From NCBI RefSeq assembly GCF_001050115.1, contig NZ_CP012024.1, positions 2,150,001 to 2,214,000 of the forward strand: 64,000 nt of DNA, written 5' to 3'. Shown piece after piece: positions 19,156 through 27,695 of the stretch (position 1 is the stretch's first letter; every line of letters starts with the position of its first letter). The position numbers and the translations under genes are program-made. The DNA is from Bacillus smithii (GTDB lineage: Bacteria > Bacillota > Bacilli > Bacillales > DSM-4216). Below the pieces are notes generated by a model. It had not been told where the DNA came from. It searched no databases and saw only the letters and a list, made by a program, of their open reading frames with translations.

Positions 19156-19626
19156 TCAGGCATTTTGCATCGTTTTCATATATTCTTGTATGTCTTGAAT
19201 GCCTTCTAGCGATTCCACCAGAATTTTAGGATCAATGATGGTCACTAAGCGTTTCTCCATGTTTGCCACTGCTGAAAAATAACGGGTTCCCTCGTAAGCC
19301 ATTAGGCCGATCTGTTTTTGGAGTTCAATCGGAATGTCAATGATTTCTTTCGCCTCTTTTACTAATATTCCGAAAAAGAATGATTCTACTTGAAGAACAA
19401 TCAGACGGCTTTCAGACAAATTTTCGATAAATTGAGAATATAGAACTTGCTCAAAATCAATGACCGGAATCAATTCACCACGATTTTTGACAATTCCCCT
19501 TAAATAAGCAGGCAAATGAGGAATGGGATTGATATGATCCAATTTTTCAATCGAAACGACATATTGAATCGGAACGGCATATTCTTCCTTGCCTGATTGA
19601 AAAACAACCATTTTTGTTTCTTCCAT
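19156..19626 (-). CDS. Orphan CheW-like chemotaxis coupling protein
   Basis: A single CheW domain of 156 residues (KMVVFQSGKEEYAVPIQYV near 5-23, then LRGIVKNRGELIPVIDF). In chemotaxis CheW joins receptors to CheA. The receiver domain that would make it CheV is absent. The ATG at 19626 has an AAAAGGGGGC site 7 bases upstream; a longer frame to 19683 runs through a terminator hairpin. No receptor or CheA gene lies nearby, so it is either an accessory coupler for a distant system or a degenerate CheV. Confidence 0.85.
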   Translation of the reverse strand: MEETKMVVFQSGKEEYAVPIQYVVSIEKLDHINPIPHLPAYLRGIVKNRGELIPVIDFEQVLYSQFIENLSESRLIVLQVESFFFGILVKEAKEIIDIPIELQKQIGLMAYEGTRYFSAVANMEKRLVTIIDPKILVESLEGIQDIQEYMKTMQNA

Positions 19627-19653
19627 TTCTTGTGCCCCCTTTTGAAAACGGTC

Positions 19654-19681
19654 GAAAAGAGAGCTGGAGAGCTCTCTTTTC
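19654..19681 (-). terminator. Perfect 12-base hairpin between yqjE and the cheW-like gene
   Basis: GAAAAGAGAGCT pairs perfectly with AGCTCTCTTTTC over a 4-base loop. It lies just after the yqjE stop on the minus strand and ends in CTTTTC. It separates yqjE transcription from the CheW gene, which lies only 64 bases downstream and may be partly fed by read-through. Confidence 0.75.
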
Positions 19682-19689
19682 AAAAGAAA

Positions 19690-20814
19690 TTACGATGGAT
19701 TTGCTACTTCTTCCACAATAGCCACTGTCATTTCTGCCAATTTCACTAGTTCTTCAATAGGCATTTTCTCATTCACTGTATGAATCTCCTCATATCCTAC
19801 AGCTAAATTGACAGTAGGAATCCCTAATCCGGCAATCACGTTCGCGTCGCTTCCGCCGCCGCTTTGCAGCAATTCAGAAGGTCGGCCCACTTTCGCCGCT
19901 GCTTTTTTCGCAATTTCCACCACTTTATCTCCTTCGCCAAATTTAAAACCAGGGTACATAACCTGCACATCAATTTCTGCCCGTCCTCCCATTTCTTGGG
20001 CGGCACTTTCAAAAGCTTCTTTCATTTTGGCTACTTGTTGTTCCATTTTTTCAGGAACTAACGATCTTGCTTCCGCCAAAATATCGACACGGTCACATAC
20101 GATATTCGTTGCTTGCCCACCTTCAAATCGGCCGATATTGGCAGTGGTTTCTTCGTCGATTCGTCCTAACGGCATTCTTGCAATAGCTTTTGAGGCGATC
20201 GTGATGGCGGAAACCCCTTTCTCAGGAGCCACACCTGCATGAGCCGTTTTTCCAAGAATCACCGCTTTGATTTTTGCTTGTGTTGGAGCTGCCACGACAA
20301 TATTTCCCACTTTCCCATCGCTGTCGAGAGCATACCCATATTTCGCTTTAATAAGCGATGGATCAAGCTCTTTGGCTCCCACTAAGCCGGATTCTTCCCC
20401 CACCGTTATGATAAATTGAATCGTCCCATGAGAAATGTTCTGTTCTTTGATCATTCTGATTGCTTCAAACATGGCCGCCAATCCGGCTTTATCATCAGCA
20501 CCTAAAATCGTCGTTCCGTCCGTGACGACGTAACCGTCTTTAATGGACGGTTTCACCCCTTTTCCGGGAACGACGGTATCCATATGTGAAGTAAAATAAA
20601 TAGGATCCACGCCTTCTTTATTTCCCGGTAAAGTACAAATCAAGTTTCCGGCGCCATGCCCTGTTTTTTCTTTCGCATTATCTTCATAGACATCCAAGCC
20701 TAATTCTGTAAATTTTTGTTTTAAAACTTTAGAAATCTCGCTTTCGTTTTTGGTTTCCGAGTCAATTTGTACAAGTTCCAAAAATTCATTGACTAATCTT
20801 TCTTTATTCACCAT
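19690..20814 (-). CDS. yqjE: M20-family peptidase T-like tripeptidase (YqjE)
   Basis: Cytosolic dinuclear zinc aminopeptidase related to peptidase T. Metal and catalytic residues are visible: H77 (TSHMDT), D107 (GADDKAG), E140 and E141 (VGEESG), D164 (ALDSDG) and a C-terminal His in EEIHTVNE. At 374 residues the length matches the family. The ATG at 20814 has GGAGG 11 bases upstream; the in-frame TTG at 20832 overlaps that site. Its place near yqjA and gndA agrees with the B. subtilis chromosome. Confidence 0.93.
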   Translation of the reverse strand: MVNKERLVNEFLELVQIDSETKNESEISKVLKQKFTELGLDVYEDNAKEKTGHGAGNLICTLPGNKEGVDPIYFTSHMDTVVPGKGVKPSIKDGYVVTDGTTILGADDKAGLAAMFEAIRMIKEQNISHGTIQFIITVGEESGLVGAKELDPSLIKAKYGYALDSDGKVGNIVVAAPTQAKIKAVILGKTAHAGVAPEKGVSAITIASKAIARMPLGRIDEETTANIGRFEGGQATNIVCDRVDILAEARSLVPEKMEQQVAKMKEAFESAAQEMGGRAEIDVQVMYPGFKFGEGDKVVEIAKKAAAKVGRPSELLQSGGGSDANVIAGLGIPTVNLAVGYEEIHTVNEKMPIEELVKLAEMTVAIVEEVANPS

Positions 20815-21137
20815 AGCAAAAATTACCTCCAATTTATGTACTCACCATTCAGTATACTCCTTTGAAAAAAAGTCTACAAACGAAAGGTAGATTCTGATCA
20901 TATGGCTTTATTTTTCGAATAATATCAATTTTCTCGGATTTTTAGGGTATGGCGGCATAAAAAGTCAATGGCAAAAGGGGCGACAACGTTCAAGTATTTT
21001 TTCATTCTAATATTCGATATGATTTTTAAAAACTCCTCTTTTTTCAAAAAATCTTACCCATCCCTCTATAGGATCATGTTGATGACAACTGGAAAAATCG
21101 ATAATATAAAGACAGCGGAATTGAAGGAGAGGAGATC
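20815..21137. other. Divergent region between yqjE and prli42
   Basis: It carries the yqjE ribosome site and a predicted prli42 promoter at 21079-21107. No other gene or structure is evident. Confidence 0.5.
21079..21107 (+). promoter_or_regulatory. Possible sigma-A promoter for prli42
   Basis: TTGATG and TAATAT lie 17 bases apart, about 30 bases before the start codon of the 31-residue gene. Each box matches four of six consensus bases. Confidence 0.4.
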
Positions 21138-21233
21138 ATGAGAAATAAGAAATTCCAAAAAGTCGTTGTCTATATCATGTTATTGGCAATGATTGCCACA
21201 ACGGTCCTCGCCGGGCTTACAATGTTTTTGTAA
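21138..21233 (+). CDS. prli42: Stressosome-associated membrane peptide Prli42
   Basis: A 31-residue peptide: a basic start (MRNKKFQK), then one hydrophobic helix (VVVYIMLLAMIATTVLAG) and LTMFL. This length and layout match Prli42, the single-span miniprotein that anchors the stressosome to the membrane in Listeria and Bacillus. GGAGAGGAG lies just before the ATG, and a strong terminator follows within 10 bases, so it looks like a real monocistronic gene. Assignment rests on size, topology and general likeness to Prli42, not on an alignment. Confidence 0.75.
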   Translation: MRNKKFQKVVVYIMLLAMIATTVLAGLTMFL

Positions 21234-21240
21234 AAACGAA

Positions 21241-21272
21241 AAAAGCAATCAGCTGGAAAGCCGATTGCTTTT
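21241..21272. terminator. Two-way intrinsic terminator between prli42 and the L,D-transpeptidase gene
   Basis: AAAAGCAATC pairs perfectly with GATTGCTTTT. T-rich flanks exist on both strands, so it can end prli42 (plus) and the L,D-transpeptidase gene (minus). Confidence 0.85.
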
Positions 21273-21287
21273 CATTTGGTTATTTTC

Positions 21288-21788
21288 CTAATGAATGGCA
21301 CCGTACTGCCTGGCTATCTGGTCTAACGATTGTGTGGATGTGACCACCTTGATTTTCGTTCCAATGGGAACATTTTCATACAATCTTTCAATCGCCTGAT
21401 TGTTCATACGAATGCAGCCGTTGGAAATATAGTGCCCGATGGAAGATGGATTATTAGTTCCGTGGACACCATAGATTCGACCGCCGGTATTTTTGGCATT
21501 AAATCCGATCCACCTCGTTCCAAGCGGGTTATTTGGATGCCCGCCGGGAATATTTTTCTTCCGATAGAAAGGATTTTTCGCTTTGACCGTTACAGTGAAC
21601 AGCCCTTCCGGTGTCAGTTCATTCGTTTTTCCAGTGGCCACTTTTTCCCTCATTTGCAACTTGCCATGGTTATAAAAGGCTAATTCATTTGTTTTTTTAT
21701 TGATGACAATAAGAGGAGAGCCTTGTGCAAAGGTCGAATTCGGAAACAAAAAAGCGAATATGAATAGAATTAACCAAAGTTTTTTCAA
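21288..21788 (-). CDS. Secreted L,D-transpeptidase (YkuD domain)
   Basis: Cell-wall cross-linking or sculpting enzyme that uses a catalytic cysteine. The YkuD motif is present: His in GVHGTNNPSSIGHYIS, then SNGCIRM with the nucleophile Cys. The first 21 residues (KKLWLILFIFAFLFPNSTFA) are a signal peptide with likely cleavage after FA. I chose TTG at 21788 because AAGTGGTGATC, a near-perfect anti-16S match, precedes it; a GTG at 21818 gives a longer protein. No LysM repeat is present, so it has only the minimal domain of 166 residues. Confidence 0.9.
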   Translation of the reverse strand: MKKLWLILFIFAFLFPNSTFAQGSPLIVINKKTNELAFYNHGKLQMREKVATGKTNELTPEGLFTVTVKAKNPFYRKKNIPGGHPNNPLGTRWIGFNAKNTGGRIYGVHGTNNPSSIGHYISNGCIRMNNQAIERLYENVPIGTKIKVVTSTQSLDQIARQYGAIH

Positions 21789-21917
21789 CTTGATCACCAC
21801 TTTTCTTTCCAACTTCACCGACCGTTAGATGCTTGAATGGAAAAACAGTCGGAAAACGGAAAATCAAATGTTGCTAAAACACCCCAGCGCAATCTTTGCT
21901 TGCCGGGATGGGTTTAT

Positions 21918-22910
21918 TTAAGAGTATGTTGCGGATTTTTGGCTGTTTTTATTCGCCTTTCGTTTTAAACCCTTAAACGAACTTTTGATGATCAAGTATT
22001 GTTCCATTTCTCGGACAAATTGAAAAAGAGCCGCTCTTGTTTCAAATTCCTCCCTTGTTTTAGGCAACTCCATTCTTTCAAATTCCACCTTCATATCGTA
22101 TAGTTTTTTCAAATAAAAATGAGCTGTATTTCCAGGATGAATATTGTCTTTTAACTCTTCCAAAAAATCGGCAACCATGTGGGATTGTTTTGTTTGGTAG
22201 GAGACAAACGTTAAAATCGGCAACAATCGTTCGAGTATTTCAAATTGTTTTTCACGAATGACAAAATAGTGATAAAATAAGTTTTCTTCTCTTGTTGGAT
22301 GATTTTCTGCATCTTTTAAAGCGAGTGATTTTGCTTCTTTCAACAGACGCGCCGTTTCCGTTATTTCTTTTCCATCCCAATCATTTTTATGACTGCGTAA
22401 ATACGAAATCACTTCCTCAAAAATCCTCCGGAAGTTCTTTTCAATTTCTTCCTGGTAGCGATACAACGTTTCATCTGCACTGGGCATATAAAGGTTCATC
22501 AATAAAGCAATGCCGATGCCGACAACAATGAGGCACAGCTCATTCAACAACAAAGAAAGGGTGACATGACCGGCTGAATAAATATGAAGAATAATGACAC
22601 TGCTTGTAACAATGCCTTCTGTTACTTTTAGCTTTACGGTTGTTGGAATAAAAAACAATAGCATGAGACCAATCACAACTGGATGAAAAGCAATTCCTTC
22701 AAAGAAACAAGCAGAAAAAATCATCGCCAGCACACAAGCGAAAAAACGCGTCCATGCTGCCTCAAATGATTTCACTTTCGTATTTTTGATACATAATATT
22801 GTAATGATCCCGGCAGAGACAAAATTATGCAAGTGAAGCCATTGCGAAATCATGATCGCCAATGTTGTACCTACCGCTGTTTTGATCGTTCGATAACCGA
22901 TTCGAAACAT
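21918..22910 (-). CDS. yqjA: YqjA, aromatic-acid-exporter-like membrane protein
   Basis: FUSC/ArAE-type membrane protein of unknown substrate. It has an N-terminal membrane domain with several helices (about residues 15-145) and a long cytosolic helical C-terminal domain (about 150-330). The start MFRIGYRTIKT matches the B. subtilis YqjA N-terminus. The ATG at 22910 has GAGG 8 bases upstream; an in-frame ATG at 22916 is too close to it. At 330 residues it is of family length. It lies next to brxB as in B. subtilis. Confidence 0.92.
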   Translation of the reverse strand: MFRIGYRTIKTAVGTTLAIMISQWLHLHNFVSAGIITILCIKNTKVKSFEAAWTRFFACVLAMIFSACFFEGIAFHPVVIGLMLLFFIPTTVKLKVTEGIVTSSVIILHIYSAGHVTLSLLLNELCLIVVGIGIALLMNLYMPSADETLYRYQEEIEKNFRRIFEEVISYLRSHKNDWDGKEITETARLLKEAKSLALKDAENHPTREENLFYHYFVIREKQFEILERLLPILTFVSYQTKQSHMVADFLEELKDNIHPGNTAHFYLKKLYDMKVEFERMELPKTREEFETRAALFQFVREMEQYLIIKSSFKGLKRKANKNSQKSATYS

Positions 22911-23062
22911 ATCCATAACCTCAAATCCATTATTTTCTCCTCTAGTATGCTCAACCCTTTCTTTGTTTTCAAGCAAGATCACACTTTGGACCGGATAATC
23001 AATAAAAAAGCTGGATCACAAGGAGCCTCAAAAGCCTTTTCAAATGCAGAATAAAAAAATCT

Positions 23063-23092
23063 CCCATTTGAAAGGGCTGACCTTGTTGAGCC
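23063..23092 (-). repeat. Hairpin-repeat relative after brxB (possible weak terminator)
   Basis: On the minus strand GGCT...AGCC forms a short stem, followed by CCCTTTCAAATGGG and then, after three bases, seven T. The stretch TCAGCCCTTTCA(T)AATGGG is shared with the larger repeat at 25131-25217, so the two look related. It lies about 110 bases after the brxB stop. Confidence 0.45.
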
Positions 23093-23199
23093 AGCATGAA
23101 AGTGGATCTATCGGACATGGATTTTTCTGTTCCATCCTTGGCACGTTTTTCGTTTAAACGTTGTGATCGCAGAACGAAATCGCTGCCATCTTACACTTC

Positions 23200-23637
23200 T
23201 TACACTTCGTCGCAATATTGATCAAAAGCCGCTTGCAATTTTTGAACGACTTCCAAAGGCTCATGTCCTTCAATCTCATGTCGTTCAACCATGGCAACCA
23301 GTTTCCCATCTTTTAAAAGTGCAAAAGATGGAGAAGAAGGTGGATAGCCGGTAAAATAACTGCGAGCTTTCGCTGTTGCTTCTTTATCCTGTCCGGCAAA
23401 AACTGTAACAAGCTGATCCGGACGTTTATCGTAGTGGATCGCATAAGCGGCAGCAGGACGTGCAATTCCTCCGGCACAGCCGCAAACCGAATTCACCATC
23501 ACAAGAGTCGTGCCTTTTTTCTGCAACGCTTCATCCACTTCTTCCGGAGTTCTAAGTTCTCTATAACCAGCGTCGACAATTTCTTTACGAGACTGATTCA
23601 CGATATCATTCATAAAAATGTTAAAATTCATGCTCAT
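23200..23637 (-). CDS. brxB: Bacilliredoxin BrxB (YqiW)
   Basis: Removes bacillithiol from mixed disulfides on proteins during oxidative stress. The CGC active site is C52-G53-C54 in [10 protein letters not shown], the hallmark of the YphP/YqiW family. At 145 residues it is full length. AAGGAGG lies 8 bases before the ATG at 23637. It is on the same strand as yqjA with 289 bases between, and both are in B. subtilis order. Confidence 0.96.
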   Translation of the reverse strand: MSMNFNIFMNDIVNQSRKEIVDAGYRELRTPEEVDEALQKKGTTLVMVNSVCGCAGGIARPAAAYAIHYDKRPDQLVTVFAGQDKEATAKARSYFTGYPPSSPSFALLKDGKLVAMVERHEIEGHEPLEVVQKLQAAFDQYCDEV

Positions 23638-23748
23638 GGAACGTTCCTCCTTTCCGTATCATGTACCTATCATAAAGGAATTTACCTTTATTTTCAAATT
23701 TTTTATGGTATGATAAAAGGTTTATCCATCAAAAATTAGGGTAAAATC

Positions 23749-23886
23749 ATGGTACAACGAGATCCATACCCTAAACTCCCTATCATCGGGGCGTCGATCT
23801 ACGGCGCTCCTTTTTTAGCCGGCAAAGTTTTTCCTGATTCTCATCTCTTTAAAAAATGGAAGCTATATCATTGGGCCAATGTGTAA
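23749..23886 (+). CDS. Possible 45-residue protein of unknown function
   Basis: A plus-strand frame of 45 codons starts at the ATG at 23749 after a weak AGGG site. It encodes a compact, proline- and aromatic-containing peptide (MVQRDPYPKLPIIGASIYGA and so on, ending YHWANV). I do not recognise it. It could be a real small gene, the remnant of a longer gene, or chance. No terminator follows closely. Confidence 0.3.
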   Translation: MVQRDPYPKLPIIGASIYGAPFLAGKVFPDSHLFKKWKLYHWANV

Positions 23887-24264
23887 GTCTTTGGCATCTT
23901 CTTTCCGAAAAAAAACGATCGTTTTTCCATTCATGAATATACGCATACAAATACCTGCTTATTTCATTATAGGAATCATTTCCTGCAAAGGACGAAAGTA
24001 GCGACTTGGAAGATGGATTGCAGAAAAAGTTGTAGAACCATTTGTATTTCGATTAAAATAAAGAATTAGAAAAGTCCTTTTCCCTCGCTGATCCGAATAA
24101 ATGCGAAAGCTGAGAGAAAGAACGATGCCGGCGGAATCCCGGGTTTGATCAAATCTGTCAAAATCAACCTTCCGCCATGAACATTCAGCGACTGCTTTAG
24201 TTTAGCGTAGCTGAAGTCTCATTGTATTCCAAAACGAAAGGTAAATTGTACAGGAGAGGATTTT
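23887..24264. other. Stretch upstream of ypuA
   Basis: No gene seen. An imperfect inverted repeat (TTCAGC...GCTGAA, about 24183-24214) lies 50 bases before the ypuA start and could be a regulatory site. Confidence 0.4.
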
Positions 24265-25125
24265 ATGAAAAAATTATTTTTGTTGCTTGCCATCTTTACA
24301 TTGGGTTTCACCATGTCTGTGCAGGCTGACAGCATTACGGGCGAAACAACCGTAACTCTCGGAGCGGATTTAACCCCTCAGCAAAAAGAACAAGTTTTAA
24401 ATGAAATGGGCGTATCCGGTGATGTCAATACGATCACGGTTACGAACGCCGAAGAACATAAATATTTGGGGAACTATATTCCCAATTCGCAAATTGGCAC
24501 GAAAGCCATTTCTTCCAGCAAAATTACCACTAAAGAAAGTGGATATGGCCTGAAAGTGCAAACCAATCATATTACGTGGGTATCGAAAGAAATGTATATG
24601 AACGCGTTGACAACGGCCGGTGTGAAAGATGCCGATATTTATATCACGGCACCTTTTGACGTATCCGGAACGGCTGCGCTTACCGGAATCATTAAAGCTT
24701 ATGAATCCACAACAGGCAAACAAATTCCGGAAGCACAAAAGCAAGTGGCCAACCAAGAAATGGTGACAACCGCCAAACTAGCCGATGATATCGGGAAAAA
24801 CGATGCCACACAATTAATCGAAAAAATCAAAGAAGAAATCGCTAAACAACATCCTCAAACAAAAGAAGATATTCAAGTGATCGTCAATAACGTTGCCAAT
24901 GAATTAAATATTTCCTTGACACCGGATCAAAAGGATCAGCTTGTCTCTTTGTTTGACAAAATGAAAAACTTAAACATCAACTGGAATGCAGTCAATTCTC
25001 AAATTGAAAAAGCAAAAGAGAAATGGAATGAATTTAAAAATTCGGACGAAGGAAAAAGCTTCCTCCAATCGATCATCGACTTTTTGCAATCGATCGTTAA
25101 CTCCATTGCAAGCCTTTTTAAATAA
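24265..25125 (+). CDS. ypuA: Secreted DUF1002 protein (YpuA-like)
   Basis: Exported protein of unknown function. Residues 1-21 are a signal peptide (MKKLFLLLAIFTLGFTMSVQ, cleavage near QA-DS). The rest matches the DUF1002 pattern: VTLGADLTPQQKEQVLNEMG near 30-50, then KYLGNYIPNSQIG, HITWVSKEMYMNAL and ADIYITAPFDVSGTAALTGI, followed by a helical C-terminus. At 286 residues it fits the family. CAGGAGAGG precedes the ATG. A strong terminator follows at once, so it is monocistronic. It sits here between brxB and the bkd operon. Confidence 0.9.
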   Translation: MKKLFLLLAIFTLGFTMSVQADSITGETTVTLGADLTPQQKEQVLNEMGVSGDVNTITVTNAEEHKYLGNYIPNSQIGTKAISSSKITTKESGYGLKVQTNHITWVSKEMYMNALTTAGVKDADIYITAPFDVSGTAALTGIIKAYESTTGKQIPEAQKQVANQEMVTTAKLADDIGKNDATQLIEKIKEEIAKQHPQTKEDIQVIVNNVANELNISLTPDQKDQLVSLFDKMKNLNINWNAVNSQIEKAKEKWNEFKNSDEGKSFLQSIIDFLQSIVNSIASLFK

Positions 25126-25130
25126 TCTCT

Positions 25131-25217
25131 AAAAAGGCCGACCCATTATGAAAGGGCTGATTCCTCCTTATCGTGGATAGGAGGAATCAGCCCTGTTTTT
25201 TTTGAGTCTGGCCTTTT
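25131..25217. repeat. Large nested hairpin repeat and two-way terminator between ypuA and bkdB
   Basis: An outer pair AAAAGGCC/GGCCTTTT encloses a near-perfect 19-20-base stem (25153-25172 with 25176-25194, one bulge, 3-base loop) followed by eight T. It ends ypuA and probably bkdB, which converge. The elements GGCCGACCCA and CTCCTTATC recur at 47382-47492. Confidence 0.8.
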
Positions 25218-25282
25218 ACTTGATAGAAATCATTTTTTGATTAAAATTTCGAAAGATAAAGGTATTTGATTCGAGATAATGA

Positions 25283-26566
25283 TCAATGAATCTGTGTATT
25301 CTCTTTCGAAATATTTTCGAGAATTTGTTTCACCCTTTGCAAAAAACGCCCGGCAATAAGCCCATCCAGTATTCGATGATCGATAGAGAGGCAAAGATTG
25401 ACCATATCGCGAACCGCAATCATTCCGTTATCCATTACCATGAGTCTCTTGACGATCGATTCCACCTGCAAAATGGCGGCTTGCGGATAATTGATAATTC
25501 CCATGGATTGCACGGAACCAAAGGAACCTGTGTTATTAACGGTAAACGTGCCCCCTTCCACATCTTCTTGCTTTAAGCTGCCGTTACGGGCCTTCACGGC
25601 CAATTCATGAATCTCCCTTGCGATGCCCTTGATCGTTTTTTCATCTGCATGCTTTATGACAGGTACATACAGCGCATCATCCGTCGCTACAGCGATCGAA
25701 ATGTTAATATCTTTTTTCTGAATGATTTTATCCCCTGCCCATATCGAATTCATTTGCGGATATTCTTTCAAGGCTTGAGCTGTTGCTTTTACAAAAAAGG
25801 CAAAATACGTTAAATTAAAACCTTCCCTCTCTTTAAATTCTTCTTTGATGGAATCGCGGTACTGAACAAGATTGGTAACGTCGACTTCCATCATGGTCCA
25901 AGCATGAGGGATTTCTTGTTTGCTTCGAACCATATGTTGGGCAATGGCTTTGCGTACTCCTGTCACCGGTATTTCCAAATCACCGTGAGCTCCGGACAAA
26001 TGCAAGTGCTTTTTCATGTCGTTCTTTTCAGGATCATTCAATGGTCGTTCTTCCACAGCATCCGAATGAACAGTTGCAGGTGCTTCCCCAGAAGTTTTCG
26101 AATGATGATGTGATTCAATCCATTTCCATACATCTTTTCTGGTAATACGCCCCCCTTTTCCGGTGCCTTGAACTTTTGACAAATCAATCCCATACTCTTG
26201 TGAAAGCTTTAATACAGCCGGAGAGAAACGGGTCTTTGCCTCCGAAACCACCGCCTTCTGTTTCATTGTCATTCCGGCTGCCGGCACTTCTTGCTCTGTT
26301 GTTTCTTTCTGTGTCGAACCTTCTTCTTCTGTCTCAATGACACAGATCACTTTCCCCACTTCGAGCGTTTCACCTTCATCGGCAGCAAGTTCAACGACTG
26401 TGCCGGTAAAAGAAGAAGGGACTTCAGCGTTTACTTTATCGGTTAAAACTTCCGCAATCGGATCGTATTTTTTGACATGATCACCCGGTTTTACTAGCCA
26501 CCGGCTAATGGTTCCTTCCGTCACACTTTCGCCTAGCTGCGGCATCGTCATTTTTTCCCGTGCCAT
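25283..26566 (-). CDS. bkdB: Branched-chain 2-oxoacid dehydrogenase E2, dihydrolipoamide acyltransferase
   Basis: Core of the complex that turns branched-chain keto acids into isobutyryl-, isovaleryl- and 2-methylbutyryl-CoA, the primers for branched fatty acids. It has an N-terminal lipoyl domain with K44 (VLTDKVNAEV), a peripheral subunit-binding domain near 110-150 (RFSPAVLKLSQEYGIDLSKV), and a C-terminal catalytic domain with SIDHRILDG. At 427 residues it has one lipoyl domain, as in B. subtilis. The ATG at 26566 has AAGGAG 8 bases upstream. It is last in the operon, 133 bases after bkdAB. Confidence 0.96.
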   Translation of the reverse strand: MAREKMTMPQLGESVTEGTISRWLVKPGDHVKKYDPIAEVLTDKVNAEVPSSFTGTVVELAADEGETLEVGKVICVIETEEEGSTQKETTEQEVPAAGMTMKQKAVVSEAKTRFSPAVLKLSQEYGIDLSKVQGTGKGGRITRKDVWKWIESHHHSKTSGEAPATVHSDAVEERPLNDPEKNDMKKHLHLSGAHGDLEIPVTGVRKAIAQHMVRSKQEIPHAWTMMEVDVTNLVQYRDSIKEEFKEREGFNLTYFAFFVKATAQALKEYPQMNSIWAGDKIIQKKDINISIAVATDDALYVPVIKHADEKTIKGIAREIHELAVKARNGSLKQEDVEGGTFTVNNTGSFGSVQSMGIINYPQAAILQVESIVKRLMVMDNGMIAVRDMVNLCLSIDHRILDGLIAGRFLQRVKQILENISKENTQIH

Positions 26567-26699
26567 CGTAACCACTCCTTGTATCTTCATTGCTCCTTAA
26601 ACCATGCGACTCACTCAAAATAGATGTGTAATAGACTCCAAAAAGATAAGATTTGCATTATGTCGGCACTTCCGAAAAAGGGTTCTAAAGAAAGTGCGG

Positions 26700-27683
26700 T
26701 TAAAACTCAGCTAAATCTCTTATGGCGTTTTCCACTTTTTCAGGAGTTACCATAAAGAATTTTTCCATGGTAGGGGCATAAGGCATTGCCGGAATATCAG
26801 GTCCTGCGAGCCGCTTAATAGGAGCGTCAAGATCAAATAAACAATGCTCTGCGATGATGGCCGATACTTCACTCATGATGCTTCCTTCTTTCGTATCTTC
26901 TGTAACAAGCAGCACTTTTCCTGTTTTTTTGGCTGCTTCTATAATCGCTTCTTTATCAAGAGGATAAACAGTTCGTAAATCCAATATATACGTTTCGATT
27001 CCATCCTTCGCGAGTCTTTCTGCGGCTTGAAGAGCGAAATGAACACATAAACCGTACGTTATAACGGTCACATCATCTCCTTCTCGTTTTACATCCGCTT
27101 TTCCGATTGGAAGCACATAATCCTCTTCAGGCACTTCTCCTTTGATCAGCCGATAGGCCCGCTTATGTTCAAAAAATAAAACGGGATCATCGTCGCGAAC
27201 AGCCGCTTTCAACAGACCTTTCACATCATAAGGAGTGGAAGGCATCACAATTTTTAAACCCGGCTGGTTGGCAAAAACGGCTTCCATCGATTGAGAATGG
27301 TAAAGAGCGCCATGAACTCCTCCACCGTATGGAGCTCTTATCACAAGCGGACAATTCCAATCATTGTTCGAGCGATAGCGAATCTTAGCCGCTTCCGAAA
27401 TAATTTGGTTGACAGCGGGCAAAATAAAATCAGCAAATTGCATTTCGGCAATGGGCCGCATCCCATAAAGGGCCGCTCCAATTCCTACACCGGCTATCGC
27501 CGATTCAGCCAACGGGGTATCGATTACTCGTTCTCCCCCAAATTGTTCAAATAATCCTTGGGTCGCTTTGAATACTCCGCCCTTTTTGCCGACATCTTCT
27601 CCAAGCACGAATACACGAGGATCTCGTTCCATCTCCTCGCGTATCGCCATGGTCACAGCCTCAATATAGGAAATGACAGGCAT
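26700..27683 (-). CDS. bkdAB: Branched-chain 2-oxoacid dehydrogenase E1 beta
   Basis: Beta half of the thiamine-dependent decarboxylase. It starts MPVISYIEAVTMAIREEM and has the transketolase-type GEDVGKKGGVFKAT and AEMQFADFILPAVNQI motifs. At 327 residues it is full length. AAGGGGG precedes the ATG. It starts 12 bases after bkdAA and forms the E1 heterotetramer with it. Confidence 0.97.
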   Translation of the reverse strand: MPVISYIEAVTMAIREEMERDPRVFVLGEDVGKKGGVFKATQGLFEQFGGERVIDTPLAESAIAGVGIGAALYGMRPIAEMQFADFILPAVNQIISEAAKIRYRSNNDWNCPLVIRAPYGGGVHGALYHSQSMEAVFANQPGLKIVMPSTPYDVKGLLKAAVRDDDPVLFFEHKRAYRLIKGEVPEEDYVLPIGKADVKREGDDVTVITYGLCVHFALQAAERLAKDGIETYILDLRTVYPLDKEAIIEAAKKTGKVLLVTEDTKEGSIMSEVSAIIAEHCLFDLDAPIKRLAGPDIPAMPYAPTMEKFFMVTPEKVENAIRDLAEF

Positions 27684-27695
27684 GTTGAATCCCCC

